Assembly: GCF_003073045.1 (NCBI RefSeq)
Contig: NC_037599.1
Location: forward strand, 24,404,695 to 24,468,694
Source: Pomacea canaliculata
Taxonomy: Eukaryota; Mollusca; Gastropoda; Architaenioglossa; Ampullariidae
Length of the DNA stretch: 64,000 nucleotides
Direction of reading: 5' to 3'
In this document: piece after piece, positions 1-12,790 of the stretch
Layout: every line of letters starts with the position of its first letter
Position numbering within the stretch: the stretch's first letter is position 1
The notes under the pieces: model-generated
Seen by the model: only the letters and a program-made list of their open reading frames with translations
What the model was told of the DNA's origin: nothing
The model's database searches: none
Program-made: the position numbers and the translations under genes

Positions 1-1136
1 CATAGCAACCAGTTTTTAAAGCTTATAAATACTTTTGACCAATGTGTGTGTAGTTAAACATTTCTGCAATATTCTTGGCCAGGAACATCTTGCGCACACA
101 GCGCCCCCTGAGCAGTAAGTAGCTGGCTGTCTACAGTTTTGTAGGTCAGAAAGTTGAAAAGTTCAGATTGTGGACTGGATCGCGAGCCTGTCTTTACAGC
201 TTTGCACTGCACGGAATGTGAGCGACCGACAGGAGGGTCTTACACCGCTGAGCATGCACGTGACCCTTCTCATCACTGCGTGTAAGTACACGTGCAACAT
301 GTGCAACCTCGACTTTACATACAGCAGGGCAGCAACAGTTCAACCATTGTTGCCGTTGAGACGACTGGCCGGGAAATGCACTTACTTACAGTCTACGGTT
401 TTATTGTAAGATGATCTACGATATACAGTGTTGCTTTTCTAAATATAAAAGCATTCATTTGGTCTACCGGGTATAATGCAATCCCGCCTACATTCTCTGA
501 TTGTTTTTCGAGGACATTGGTGATCTTGCCCACTTGTCTATTGTCTACCGTTACTTGCCTATTGTCTATTGTACGATGGACTTATCCAAAACGGACATTC
601 CACTACAGTCAAGACTTACAGAGGCAGGCCTCGCTCTTTAACATAAAATTCGAGAAAGAAGCGACACAATGTTTGAAACAAACTGTGCTATTTCTGTAGA
701 CAGAGTAGTAATTTGTTTTCTTTAAACGGTTGATGAAGAGCGCTGTTTGCCTTTACTTTACAAGTGATTGGGAAAATTCGTTGTTTCTAGATACCTGTTT
801 TAAGAAAGCTTTCTACAAGCGGTTTATAAAAAGTTTTTACTTGAAAATGGTTTAGAAGAAAGTTGTTTCTTGTTTTGCTCTTTACCCAAAAGTTAAAGTC
901 TAAATTTGTGAAGTGGATTACATACAAGCAGTAAAACGGTTATGAAGTCACCGACAAAAGCATTAATAATGTAGCTGAAGCTGATTGAAAATATACATTG
1001 ATGGGTTACATGTAAAATATGCATGACCTCTTGTGATATCGTGGCTACGAAAGTAGGAAACAATTCACTAAGTATGAAAAGTAGAAGTCTTAAAGAAGGC
1101 TCAATCCGTGGTGAACAAACTACGTAAGCTGCATGT
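1..1136. other. non-coding flank, nothing recognised
   Basis: AT-rich sequence with only short ORFs and no recognisable protein motif, RNA gene or repeat. It lies downstream of the TGF-beta ligand and probably ordinary intergenic DNA. Confidence 0.5.
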
Positions 1137-1283
1137 CACTGCACGTCACGGGCTCAGAGCTTGAAGTACATGTCACTGCATGTCACGGCCTCAGAGTGTC
1201 TTGAACTCCATGTCACAGGCTCAGATTGTCTTGAATTATATGTCACAGGCTCGGATTGTCTTGAACTACCTGTCACAGCCCGA
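1137..1283. repeat. 33-bp minisatellite, about four copies
   Basis: A unit of about 33 bases built on TGTCACAGGCTCAGATTGTC followed by TTGAACT is repeated about four times with point differences. Both small ORFs across it are by-products of the repeat. The stretch from its end to 1954 holds nothing recognised apart from the likely 3' UTR of the ligand gene. Confidence 0.75.
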
Positions 1284-1954
1284 TTGCGAAGGCCTTGTTT
1301 TCATCTTATGCTTGAGAGAATACTGTGGAGAGCCGGACGTCCAGCTGTCTTTTCTGTGCCTCCCAGGAACAGGACACAATGGAACGAAGGAGACCACGAT
1401 GCTTACAGAAACCTCTGACTCTCACCCTGTTCCAAGCACTTGTAAGATTTTAGCCAAAGTTTCTTTTTTGATTGTCATTCGGTAAGAGTTGCCTCTCATG
1501 TACAACGATGTCAGTACTTTGCCATGCTAAGACTTGCTAATTGTCAGATGGTATAGTCACGTGGTACATTCAAGCACAAAACTCAGATCGAAACTGTTCC
1601 TCAAATTAAATCCTCGCAGTTCTGTAAATCAAATCTTGACATTTACCATTATTTGTTAAAGGGTAGACGAGGCTTTGCATCGCTGCTGTACTCGATCAAG
1701 ACCGCGGAAAACATGAAATGTCACCGTTCACTCGTGAAGAGCTAAAACATGTCTGTTTGGTTTGTAGTTTTCTTAAAAACGTTCTTAAGAACCAACAAGG
1801 ATTCATCACGAATATTTTGTCAGCCGTTCTTCAAGAATACTAAATGTGACCTGATTTTGCTGAGGTGATATGTGTCACAATGCCTGTGCGTAGTTCGTTT
1901 AGACAGACTATTCTCCGCAATGAAGTAGCAAACAAACTGATGGTGCGCGAGCAG

Positions 1955-4062
1955 TTACACACACTTGCATTGTCGAACTATGGCATCCCGCCACCGCTCC
2001 ACTTGTATGGTGTTGTTAGTCACCAAAATCACTGACATTGGACTATATGCCGACGGAATGCATCGCGGGAGTGGAACAGGGGGCTGTCTGTGCGCCGCAT
2101 CCTCTGGGAAGTACATGGTGAAGAAGCTGGTCAGGTAACTGTGGTACGGTCTGTCGGCGTGGGGAAACAGGACCGTTGGACATTGACCCCAACATAAGTT
2201 GATGCGAAAGAGTTCGGGCGAGATCACACCCACTATGCCTAAGTCCCACAGGGGATGCAGGATTAGGTCCGTCACCTGGCAAACGGAATCAGATCGCTCG
2301 TAGGTGGCGCTGGCATTTTGTTCCGCAGAGCGTCGACGCCGTTCGTGAAGGATTCGCATGCGATCGTCCGCGGAGAGGCTGGAGCTGAGTGGATGTTGCC
2401 CGAAAAGCCCTGAGATGCCGGTGTCCTCCTTTCCTCTGCTTGGAAACCTGGTGAGATTGCGCCCCTCTTCTTCCGGAACCACGCGTCCCATCAGGGTGGC
2501 CGTATCTCGCCTGCGACGCTCCAGTCGGGTGGCTGGAGGAAGTATTATGGACGACGAGTTTTCCTCCTCATCCATACTGTCGTGTCCTGTGGAGCAAGGC
2601 TGACACTGGCGGTTCATGATCTCGTCGGGGTGGATATTGCGAAATACCACTAAGGTGGCGCTTCGTACGCGAATAAAGTCTGCGGATGCCATGTAGACCT
2701 TAAAGTCCTCATCTCGTGACGCCACACGGGATTGGACAGCGGAGGTGACATTGAAGACATCTAGATGACTGATGTTGAAAGGGTTATGTTGGCAGGTCGG
2801 GCGCTCTGTTTATCAAAAACACAGTAAATAAATGAATAAGCAGGCTTTTGTGGATGCTGATAACACAAAGATGTCATCAAAAAAAAAAAAAAGCAACAAA
2901 GACTATGAAACTGGTTCAGATGATGTTTGTGTTGATGATAGTTTCGCTGTCAATATCAATTGGTAATTGAAACGATTTTGCAATATTTTTGATCGTCTAT
3001 GTTACTCAAAGAATATATTTTACGCTTTTAATTTTCTGTAAATGGATGCTCGCTTTCCAATGACATGACCTCCCTTGTCTTCAAGAAATCCAACAATTAA
3101 AACTGTGTCTGATACCATGAGAATAATTCTGATAGCCAATTTGGCTGTCTAAAAAAAGCAGGATGTCTACCAAGCAGCAGAATCTTACCAATGCTAGAAT
3201 CCTGTACGATATCAAGGCTAACATGGCAGGCGGAATGACGCAACGACCTCGTTGCCACGGCAACCTGAACAAGAGTTGTGTTGTCGCTGTCGTCGAGGGA
3301 AGAAACGTTGAAGGAAAAATATCGGTTGGGAAAGTCGCCTCCTAGGGAAAAAAGAAACTTGTGCATAAGAACAATAACAACAAATACGAGCATATCTGTC
3401 TCTCTCGGGAAATGTAAATATGTATAGTTAAGACACCGTCTAATGTTCGACTATAGTGCTGTGTCACATGACCATGGGGGTAGGCGTGTACTAGATGCAA
3501 CTATAACAATGACATAAGTTCTAAGTAACTGTCTTGAGAATGAGGTTTCAAAGTGCTTGTATCCTTGATAAAGTTTCAGTATCCTGTATTAAACGCTACA
3601 CAATGTCAGCTTACAACATAAAATGCGAAACTACAAAATTACAATGCACACAGATGTGATTGGGTAGAAAATATACCCGCAGTACAACTGTACAGAACTT
3701 CATGTATAACAGTAAGACCAGTACCTACCTGCAACACCTGGAATCCCTGTGATGGTTTCTGCTTTATGATTGTCCCCCTTGTATTGTACACAGCAGTCTT
3801 TGTCTTGTCTTGCCATCATTCTGTAAAGCTTGTACATATACCGGAAGCTGGGGTTTGGATTGTCGACAAGAGGTCTGCTGCTGCGATGAACAGAGGGATG
3901 AACTTCATGTGGTGTCGTAGAGTCGGACACTTGGTGAGAGTTCACTGGCTGTGCACCGGTCATCATGGCGAGGTGAAGAAGGAAGACAACGAACAGGATT
4001 TTGAACCAAGTCCATTCTGGCTGGACAGGGAGGACCTGCTCTTTCCCTTGTTGTAAAGCCAT
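1955..4062 (-). CDS. TGF-beta superfamily ligand precursor, 3 exons, about 445 aa
   Basis: Secreted growth-factor precursor of the TGF-beta/BMP superfamily. Coding exons (minus strand) are 4062-3729, 3341-3189 and 2805-1955, with phase-1 introns and clean donors (GTAGGT, GTAAGA) and acceptors. The ATG at 4062 is chosen because the codons upstream lack an ATG. It gives a basic/polar start and a hydrophobic signal segment near residues 25-37 (FKILFVVFLLHLAMM). A propeptide follows, with Arg runs at roughly 258-262 and RRRR at 318-321; the second is a furin-type site releasing a ~124 aa mature domain. The mature part has the cystine-knot pattern: Cys338, 28 residues, CWGQC (367-371), RCIP (411) and a terminal CKCV. 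The usual CC pair is a single Cys, so the interchain cysteine is missing. Which subfamily it belongs to (BMP, GDF or orphan) is not clear. Family membership is confident; start and introns are inferred. Confidence 0.85.
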
Positions 4063-4099
4063 TTTCCAGTACAATGTTTTTGGCAAAAACAGTTCTTTA

Positions 4100-5289
4100 A
4101 AAAAAGATGTTCTAAGCGAACGTTCAAAGTTTTTTGATATTTTCCCGTACCTGACTCAGGGTCGTTGTTGTCAATGATGTTCTTGTCAGTGTAGTAAGAC
4201 CTTCACAGGTGCTTTGCTAACTGTAGTCAAGTAATCACATGAAGAATACCGCTGCACGATGATGAATAAAGAATTCTTGGAAGACTTATGTTATTCTAAG
4301 ACGATAAAGTCGCAGTAGCATCTTGACAAACTGAGACCACAAAGCAAGGAAGTTTAAGCTTCGGTCTTGATATCGTTGAACCGTAATTTATTTTTATCTG
4401 ATGACTTCCTGCGAGATAAACAAAGTTCACAAAGAAGGGTGAGTTCTTCAGTTCTTGCCCTGTCTTACTGAGTCACAGTCTTCATGGCAGCAGCAGGAGT
4501 GCTCAGAGAAGTCGAAGACAATAGCTAACAACTATTTCACCTTTCGAAAAATGTTTTGAACCGTAAACCACGAAATGGCTGGAAGGTTTCCGAAAATGAG
4601 CTGAGAGGACATCGGTTGTCACCAGCCTGGTGATGCAATATCTCTACTATGACCTCCTGCGATTGAGAGACAAAGGTCGTCGATTTTTCTCGATGATGAA
4701 AAGCAGACCACCCGCTCACCCCACATCAATGAAGGTTGGGAGGAAATTCGCGTTCTGTTCCCCCGCTTTATTTTATATACTCTCTCCCTTTCTCACCCTC
4801 TCTCTCTCTGTCTCCCCTCCTCTTCTCCCGCCCTTCACTCCATACACTATTCTTGGCACGCCTCAGCGGCAGGTGAAAGTCACTAAGCTCGCGCGCGAAC
4901 AGGTGAGAAACAGGGTGGGGTTGGGGCTACCTGCACAAAACATCCCAAAGCGTGTAACTTAAGGTCTCATACAGAGTTGCAAAATTTAAAAAAAACGATA
5001 AAATAAAATTTTGCCTCTGAATGGAGACGATTTTGTGTGCATTATAAAATTTCCGGAATTCTGTCCTTTCTCCAAGATGAAAGTGAAAAGTGGAAACACG
5101 ACCGACCAATTCAGCATAGTCGTATGAGAACAAGAGACTGCAATGTTTCCCCCCCACGACAACTCAACATTTCTGTATAACAGTCACTGAAGTATTGACA
5201 TTGTAGAGTTTATAACATCACCACCTCGATATTTTCATCATCACTGATATTGAGAACATCAGGATGACGACAGTGTGTGTCCATCTCAC
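4100..5289. other. upstream flank of the TGF-beta gene; CT-rich tract
   Basis: No gene is seen. A pyrimidine-rich run at about 4785-4835 is the only compositional feature. The 5' UTR and promoter of the minus-strand TGF-beta ligand should lie here, but no core promoter element can be assigned by eye. Confidence 0.35.
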
Positions 5290-5510
5290 TCCAGTAGTGT
5301 TGACACAGCTGTGGCCTACTGACAAGAGCATTAGCTCCCATGTCAGTCAGCATACAGACCTGTTCGCAGAACTGAAACTACTTTAATTAAAGTGACCACC
5401 AACATATTCTCAGCCCTTGACAGTGGTGATGTTTCTGCCTTACTCTACTTAACCTGTCTGCTGCATTAGACACTATGAACCACTCTCTGCTCCTTCATAC
5501 ACTACACATC
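5290..5510 (+). mobile_element. LINE reverse-transcriptase fragment (Jockey/CR1-like)
   Basis: Plus-strand reading gives ETTLIKVTTNIFSALDSGDV followed by SALLYL, which matches the RT block usually written ETALLKVTNDILSALDSGDVSVL...DLSAAFDTIDH of Jockey/CR1-type non-LTR elements. Upstream codons keep traces of the preceding TAY/QEH motif. The reading is broken by stops and frame changes, so this is an old 5'- and 3'-truncated piece. Confidence 0.7.
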
Positions 5511-6026
5511 CTGTAGGGGTTTTCTGGACCTGCACTAGCGGGGTTCGAGAAGAAGAAATCCATCTTCACTCCATTTATCCCCCAAGTCCCATCAAGGTGA
5601 GCAAAACCAACATCACCTTTGTGTCCTCCGTCAGGAATCTGGCATTCGTTGTCACTGCAGACATGACTCTTGCTAAACATGTCACAGCTGTCTGTCAGTC
5701 TGTCTATTATGAGCCACTTTCAGATACAAGGGAATGACAGACATACCATGGACGTGTATAGGTGGACTGCTGTCTGTCTGCCAAGACCAGCGATTAGCCT
5801 CTTGCGGAGTGATTCGCTGTTAGTCTCGGCGAGCGTAAACAATAAATGTGACTAAACCGGAAGCTTTGTCGTCAACTGCCTCGTTTTAGCAGTTAACTGG
5901 AAAAAATGTCTGCCAGCAGTCCAGTAACACACGTTCGTGGACACACATTGCTTTGGCAGGGTTAGGGTTCAAATACAAATCAAATAGTTTGAAAAGGCAA
6001 GCAAGAAAACATACCACGGTGTAGAA

Positions 6027-6130
6027 CAGGGGTGGGCAACATACGGCCCTCGGGCCGGATCCGGATTTTGACTGCCCCGCAGACTGTTTCTGGTCGTACA
6101 TGATAATGTGGCCCGCGGACACATTCTGCC
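6027..6130 (+). mobile_element. terminal end of a hAT-like DNA transposon
   Basis: Begins CAGGGGTGGGCAACATACGG and continues with GGCCC/GGGCC-rich sequence ending in GTGGCCCGCGGAC. This is the characteristic terminal sequence of a widespread hAT family (CAGGGGTGGGCAAC...CGGCCCGCGGGCC). No matching opposite end and no transposase were found nearby, so it is probably a solo end or a short non-autonomous relic. Confidence 0.55.
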
Positions 6131-6199
6131 GCAATCTCCCACTACAACTGTAGAACTATGCGTTTCAACCAATTTGTTAATTTTTTAGGAGGACTTTGC

Positions 6200-8530
6200 C
6201 TGTGGACGAAGACCACGTGCTCTGACCTCTGTCTGCAGGTAGTTGACGACATAACGTATCACCAGATCCACGGCCACCGACAGGTGCGTCTGTTGTTCGG
6301 ATGCGCGGAGCAGTCAAGAATGTGGTCTTCCAGCAACTTCATGTCCATGCCCATTCGACAGACTTTTCGTCCAACATGATACAATACATAAGACGACAGT
6401 TCTTTTGGCAAGATGCACACACACACCCTCGCACGCGGAGACAGGAATGGATGGATGGAGGGGAGAAGAGAAAAAGTTGCTACTTCATCAGCCAGCGGAC
6501 TTCTTAAAATTCCATACTTAGCGCCATGTTAAATAAGGTTAAATAAATTCTTTACATAATATATTTTAAAGGCAAGACGATGGAGGGACTAAGCCAGTCA
6601 CGGATTAAAACATTACAAGAAGCGTGAGTGAGTATTAGGGGTATGGAGTGTTGGTATTTTCCGGTAGTTTTTAACATACTTCTCAATATTTTTCAGACAG
6701 TGGTTAAAGATTTAGAAAAGTTTGAATTGAAATCCTGCTGAAGCTTAATTTTTTTTTAATTTTGTGGCCATAAGGCATAAGGCATTGCCTGCCCCATTTC
6801 ACGGTCTCGTTGGAAACTGCGCACTTGCTGTGTTATACAAAGAAGGCCATTGCAACCAATGAATGAACCGAAAATTAAGGCCACGAAGAGGCGGCGGCCC
6901 GCTTGTCGTTAATTTAAGGACGAGTACCGAGATGCCATAAAACCAAAGACATCCCGGGTCACGGCCCCCATATTCAGCCTCAGCCTCTTTATGGAAACGC
7001 ATCAACGTTTCAGAGATGGGTGGTCTTTCTTGGACAAGAAACGCTGCAGCTTGTGTGTGTATAGAAAAGAGGGAGACAAAACTCAAGAAAGCAAACTACT
7101 CCAAACCAAGTCCCTACCACGCGACCCAATAAAAATGCGAGTTGTTGTATACGGGTGTGAATGAACTCGGAATTGGAAATCTGAACACCCCTTCCCCTGG
7201 GTTCATCCTCAGATCTTTTCTCCACGAACATAGTCTTTATACAAGGAGGGTTTGGGGGTCAAGCTAATTATAGGCCAAAGACTGCTTCCTTGTAACCCCA
7301 TCGAACTTTCTCGTGAGTGCACACACTCATATACTTCAAGGTGACTGCAGACGCTCGTTTTTATTGCAGTCAAAAGAACAGACCTAAAGAGAGAAAGAGA
7401 AACTAGGGATGCATTCAGGCAAGTACTAAAAGTGACTGCCATCTCTGACAGTGACAGGTGACAAATGATCATGGTCACACATAGTTATCGTCGCCATTGT
7501 GAGGTGGACGCACTCCACCTTCACTGGAATTTAAAAAAAAGTCTTGGGGCAAACGGCAAAGGTGAGTCGTCGGGTACACCTGTCAGTGAGCACCTGGAGA
7601 GATCCTGCTTGTCTGTTCTACATGTCTGAAGTTCGACATTGCCCTGGACGAACCATGTGGTATATTTAAAAAAAATGTTTAGTGCTTTACAACAAAACTT
7701 AGCCAACTTAGATGAAATGTTATAGTTCAAAACAAAGAAAAAATAAAGAAAGAAACAAAATACAAAATCTAAAATAAAAATAAAAAGAAATGCACTAATA
7801 AAAAATAAGCTACTATGAAATAATATTCTAAAATCAAGTTGAAAGGCAATTTTGTAGGTGACTTGCAGTGAATGAGCTAACTTGACGATCACCTTTTTTG
7901 ATGTTTAATATAATAACTTTTAAAATATTCTCAACATTTTTCAATATATTATCACTATTTTCAGTATGTCTCGTCCTTGTTTATTTTTGGAGTCTTCATT
8001 GTTAAGTCTGTAGTCATCGCCATCACTGACGGATTAAGTCTTTGCATTGTTCTTCGTTCCACATCTTTGTGATTATTTCCTGGATCTTGTTCCGTGCAAT
8101 GAGCTTGCATTTAGGCCGAGAATACAATAAATACAATATAATACAATACAGTTTAACATTATTATGAATAATATTGTAAGCCTAATATGAAATAAAATAT
8201 AGTATTCCAAAACTAAACTGAAATGAAATGTAATATTCCAAAACCTAAACTGAAAAGCCACACAAAGAGAAAGCCAGCTTGCGATGTTTACTTTTGTATT
8301 TTTACACCGAAGCAGCAAAACAAAACTATATTACAGCATGATAGTCGTGTTCTATAAGTGAAATAACATGTGTCGGAGATAACATCCGTATCCTCGACCC
8401 TCGATCGTCACTGTTTTGGTGATTTATTAATGATTAGATGGCTGGTCGGTTATTTAAAGGAAATTGCTTTCAACAGGAGGGAAACCGCTTTAAGTGACCC
8501 TCCCACCAAGCCTCAACGATGGGTGTTCTG
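6200..8530. other. non-coding region, no gene recognised
   Basis: Contains AT-rich stretches (about 7640-7900 and 8100-8260) and short ORFs with no family resemblance. The GC-richer patch at 6880-7000 has no interpretable coding frame. Confidence 0.4.
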
Positions 8531-8539
8531 TGAAAAAGT

Positions 8540-8882
8540 CTAAATGTGTGTCCTAAGACGAGCTCTGGAGTTTCCCAAGTGACTTCTGTGCCAAAGAGTC
8601 TAGCCATACCCCTCCCAAGTAAGGAAACAGCAAACAGTGCCAGAACTACAGAACCATAAATGTTATCAACCACCCAAGCAAACTCATACTGAAGATCACA
8701 CAGAACCTCATCAGCAACACCAAAGAGGAAGAACAGGTCGTCTGACCACCTAGAAGCACAGTTGAGCAGATCTTCAACTGTCGCATCCTTAAAGAAAAGC
8801 ATCTTCAGCATCCGCGGAATCTCTACCCCAACATCATTGACTTCAAAAAAGTATTCGACATAATTTTTCACGAGGGGCTTTG
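8540..8882 (+). mobile_element. LINE reverse-transcriptase fragment, plus strand
   Basis: Read on the plus strand this gives NYRTINVINHPSKLILKITQ, later PPRSTVEQIFNCRILKEKHLQH and NIIDFKKVFDIIFHEGL. These match in order the RT blocks QNYRTISLISHPSKVMLKII, GRSTTEQIFNLRILCEKYLQH and FIDFKKAFDRVWHEAL of a common metazoan non-LTR clade. Several stops and frame changes mark it as dead. A 133-codon minus-strand ORF over the same bases (8470-8871) is only its complement and is not a gene. Confidence 0.8.
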
Positions 8883-8889
8883 ATATCTG

Positions 8890-11800
8890 AGCTCAAGTGA
8901 CTTTTTCTCCGCGGTGGGTGTCAAAACACTTACAGTATATTTAACTAAATACACATTTAATTAGCTCTACCTCTTGAATTTTCAAGTTGAAGTTTGGCTG
9001 AAAAATTGTATTTGCCTTGCAGCCATATCTATGTGCACGGTTGTAACTGAAGACCATTGGTTGTTGTTTTTATATTTTTTGACAAACAAACAAGTGATGA
9101 CACGTCTCTGTATTTTTCTCACTCCTCCACAAGTCCTTTGCTGAAGTCACAAGAATTGAAATGGTTTTGCCCTGAGCAAGGCTCGCATTATTTAACACAA
9201 ACTCCTACCCACTTCTGAAAGCCTTGAATTCATTAACCTCCTTCAATGCACCTACTCTGCCTTGGTTACTCCACCTCGGGGTTACGTCGAGTCCTTCTTT
9301 TATTGCCAAAGCCGACGACGACAATGACGACGATGGTGATGGCGATGATTTCTGGAGCAAAAGAATTTATGATTATTGTTTTTGTATTCAATGATGAATT
9401 ATTACTTTAAACACTAAGAAAAATAATAAGTTCTAAGGGTGATATAAAGCTAGTAGAAGATGTAGTGTTGCTGATGTTAACCATGACTACTCTCTCCTCG
9501 AGGTAACCTTTCTAACCTGTGAGAGAAACAGAAGAATCAAAGCAAAAGAGAACGGTAGAGGTTTAGAAAATATCATTAGCAGTAGTGTTACCAACAAGAA
9601 AGAGGGAGGATCGAAGATCATTTGTAGGTTGACGGCAGAAGGTTCGAGTCAATCTGTCCCCCGCCTTTTTAACTTCAGTCGTAAATGTCCCTAGGGCTAG
9701 TGAAGGGTTTACTGGGCCAAGGAGCACGCACCTTCATGTTCCTGCCCTCAGGTCTTTGCACGCCACGATCACTGGCTCAAGGACAAAGTCGTTGTCTGCT
9801 TCGTCACACGTCCTCTCCGACGACAGACTGGAAGTTTCCACAGCCCCCCTTAGGGTTGTTAAAAAAGTTTTAAAAAGACGGAAACGGTTTTAGCAGACGA
9901 CGGCGGAAAGGGTCAAGGAGAGCGACCGGTGCTCCGGTGATGTGAGCTTCAATGCATCTCTTGTCTGAACTTTCCACTTTAGCCTTATTTGCATTTGACA
10001 GTGCTCCAACCTACATATCCTCAACTCCTGTCTTGGGAGGGTAGGCTAGAACTGCTGGTACCCGTTTAACCTGCAGGGTACCATTCGACGTTTGCATTCA
10101 TTCGTGCATGATGTCTAACCGCACTTCTGCATGCGTGCTGGCAAGTCCGTATAATTGTTATAATAAGTAATAATTAATAATAATGGACATTTCTATAGCA
10201 TTTTTCCAATAATTTTCTCAGAACGCTTTAGAGAACATCCACACAAACGGAATCACCAACAACCATGCAGCAATATTTGCTTGTGACAGACATGCTCACA
10301 CCTACAACACACACACACGTGAATACAAACACACGTGATGCACCTCATGGTCAGGACAGGGTCACAGGGATGTTTCATCACAGTTTGACTCTCATTCGTT
10401 TGGCCATCATGCACGACTACCGACAGTTGCAAGCAGATCATTGTGAGAAAGCATTATTTGCATTCAGAAGCTGTTACCTGTGTGAATGTCGATTGAATGG
10501 AAGTGCGCAGAAGGTGGAGGGTTGACCTAAGTAGGGCTGAACACAAGTTTAGAAGCGACAGTTTAATGTCTATTTATCTGGGTCATTGTTAGCACCTCAG
10601 CCTTCACTGAAAACAAGTTCGCAGTTTTCTGAGTTTTTGTGTTGTGGCTTTTTCTGTTTTTACCTTTCCGCCACAGATAAATAAGGTGAAATAAAGGCTT
10701 GATTTCGCATGAAATCTTTTATCTTTTGCCACCCGCCTCACAAGGCAACCCGGTGTCCTGCACTTGAACCCTTAGTTTGTCACTGAAGTTGTGTGGGTAG
10801 GTGGTGGGTGGGCTGCTGTTTGTATATTTTGTCAACTCCATACCCTTCAAGGGGTGAACGAATAATATCAAAGTGTCAACATCGATAGTTTAAGTACAGT
10901 CTGTTAAGGTGCAGTCTTTAGAAATTGCGGTAAATAAGTCTTGATTTGTTAGACAAAGGTTAGAAAGAAACGATTTATTTTTGTTGTTTTCTGTCTGCCT
11001 TATTTTATTATTTTGATCGGAGGCAGGGTGAAAGTTCAACGCACCGTCAAGACATAAACAGATGCAACAACACATTAATTACTTTTAAGTAAAGTCACAG
11101 AAGGTCTTCTTAACATATGTCTTATGTTGTATTGTGGAGCTAGTCTTATATCAAGGGAAAAAAAGAGGAAAAGAAAGAAAGGAAAAAACAGAAGTTTAAA
11201 GAAGGGATAATTTAGCACCAGCAAATGAACTCAGAAGAACCCTGACAGTCACATTTAACTCGGTGCTTGAGTTATTTTCTCAAACTCTGATGGCCTTCCA
11301 TAAGCACTTTTGTTTACAAAACAAAAACACGCCCCAAACCTACAGAATACAGGAATATGTGCAGCCAAAGCAAAAAAAACGGGAAAACATTGAGCCACGT
11401 GACTTTTCTCTAATTCGTTGGCTGTATTGTAGGCAGGCACAGAGAAATATAAAAGAAGGAAAAAGCAAAAGAAGATGAAAAATATGTGTGTGTTCATAAC
11501 TGCTCATTCAGTCTCTTTCTTGCTTTGTCCCTCCCTCACACACACAGAGGGTGGAGGAAACCGAAGAAAACTATCGAAGAACTAACAACATAAAAGAGAA
11601 AGAAGAGAGAAAAAGAGAGGGAAAAGAGGAAAGGACAAAGATACGAAAAAAGAGAGATGAAGGGCTTGTTGGGACTGCACACACACACAATTTGTTATTG
11701 AATAAAGGGGAAAGTGTTTATTCAGTCATGTAAATTAACAGAACAGTACGTGTATATAAACATACACAGTTTGGCTGAAAGTTGTGCTTCTAGAAATTTT

Positions 11801-12346
11801 TTCATTTTTGTATGATCCGCCAGTGCTCCAAGTTTTTCGGTATATCAAAGCATGCAGCTTACTTCAATTTTTTTAAAGCTCTACTCATTGTTGCCACACT
11901 AGTAGATCTTTTTTTCTCAAAATGGCCCCCGTACTTGCACACTTCAAACCTTGATAACTCAACTGTTTTAACTCAGTTTTGTGAGTAGAACACGTCTGTA
12001 TGTAAAAAAAGTCACATTTTAAAAATATGCAATTAGCAAAATGTCAGATGTCAACACTCGTTTCTTCGTTGCGGGTCTCAGTTATCAAATCTATTATCGG
12101 GAAAGTGTGGAGGGGGAAATGAAAGCTTATATTTTTGTCTTTAAAGGGACGGAATCCAAAAGTTCATTGCGCAAAAGATAACGGAGTTGCGTCTCCTTTG
12201 AAAAAAAGAAAAGAGTTACCTGACCATTCCACTTATTTGTGCTCTCAGTGAGCTTGAAACAGAAAGAAAAAAACAAAATCCAGATATTATGAACGAAGAA
12301 GTAAAAAAAAAAAATAAAAAAATAAAAACAAAACAAAAAACAAAGC

Positions 12347-12379
<33 letters not shown>

Positions 12380-12630
12380 AAACTGTCATTAATACTGAAA
12401 AGGACAATGATCATTAAAAACCAGCTTTCACACAGGTTCATGCATCAGAAAGTAATCTGCGGGGAAAAAAGATGCATGCTCGTGAAAAAGTTTTTTTGCA
12501 GTAGCCACGAACGCTAAAGGTGGAGTTGTCAATTTTATCGGCATATGGCAATAACATCTTTTTATCTTTATAGGTATACGGACATTGATCTCCGGTCGGT
12601 TTCTTGCTTGCTGGACACACTGGGTTCGAG
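8890..12630. other. non-coding region with minor repeats
   Basis: No gene seen. About 10185-10240 there is a short dispersed-repeat-like segment with TATAGC...CTTTAGAG symmetry. Purine-rich tracts lie at about 11155-11190 and 11550-11660, and an AAC run at about 12349-12380. ORFs here follow these compositional biases. Confidence 0.4.
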
Positions 12631-12639
12631 AGGTCACGG

Positions 12640-12790
12640 GGTTAGACGCTTGACCTGAACGTGCTGAACAACTATCGCCCAGCTTCCAACTTGTCTTTTC
12701 TGTCTAAGATAACTGGAGTAAGTAATAACACAGCTCTGGCCAACTTACAAGAGCACCAGCATCATGCATGACACTAAAGGTAAAATAAGT
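12640..12790 (+). mobile_element. LINE reverse-transcriptase fragment (NYRP block)
   Basis: Plus-strand reading LNVLNNYRPASNLSFLSKIT corresponds to the LNNYRPVSNLPFLSKILE block of Jockey/CR1-type reverse transcriptases, followed by LANLQEHQHHA, the next conserved stretch. It is a short decayed fragment with no other parts of the element nearby. Confidence 0.75.

Noticed and set aside
2358-2603. Plus-strand 81-codon ORF
   Set aside because: Antisense shadow of the last TGF-beta exon.
8470-8871. 133-codon open frame on the minus strand
   Set aside because: It is the complement of a plus-strand LINE reverse-transcriptase fragment with clear RT blocks; its own protein has no family resemblance.
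9625-9660. GGTTCGAGTC box resembling a tRNA B box (also GGTTCGAATTC near 41650)
   Set aside because: No convincing A box at the right distance and no cloverleaf; could be an old SINE or chance.
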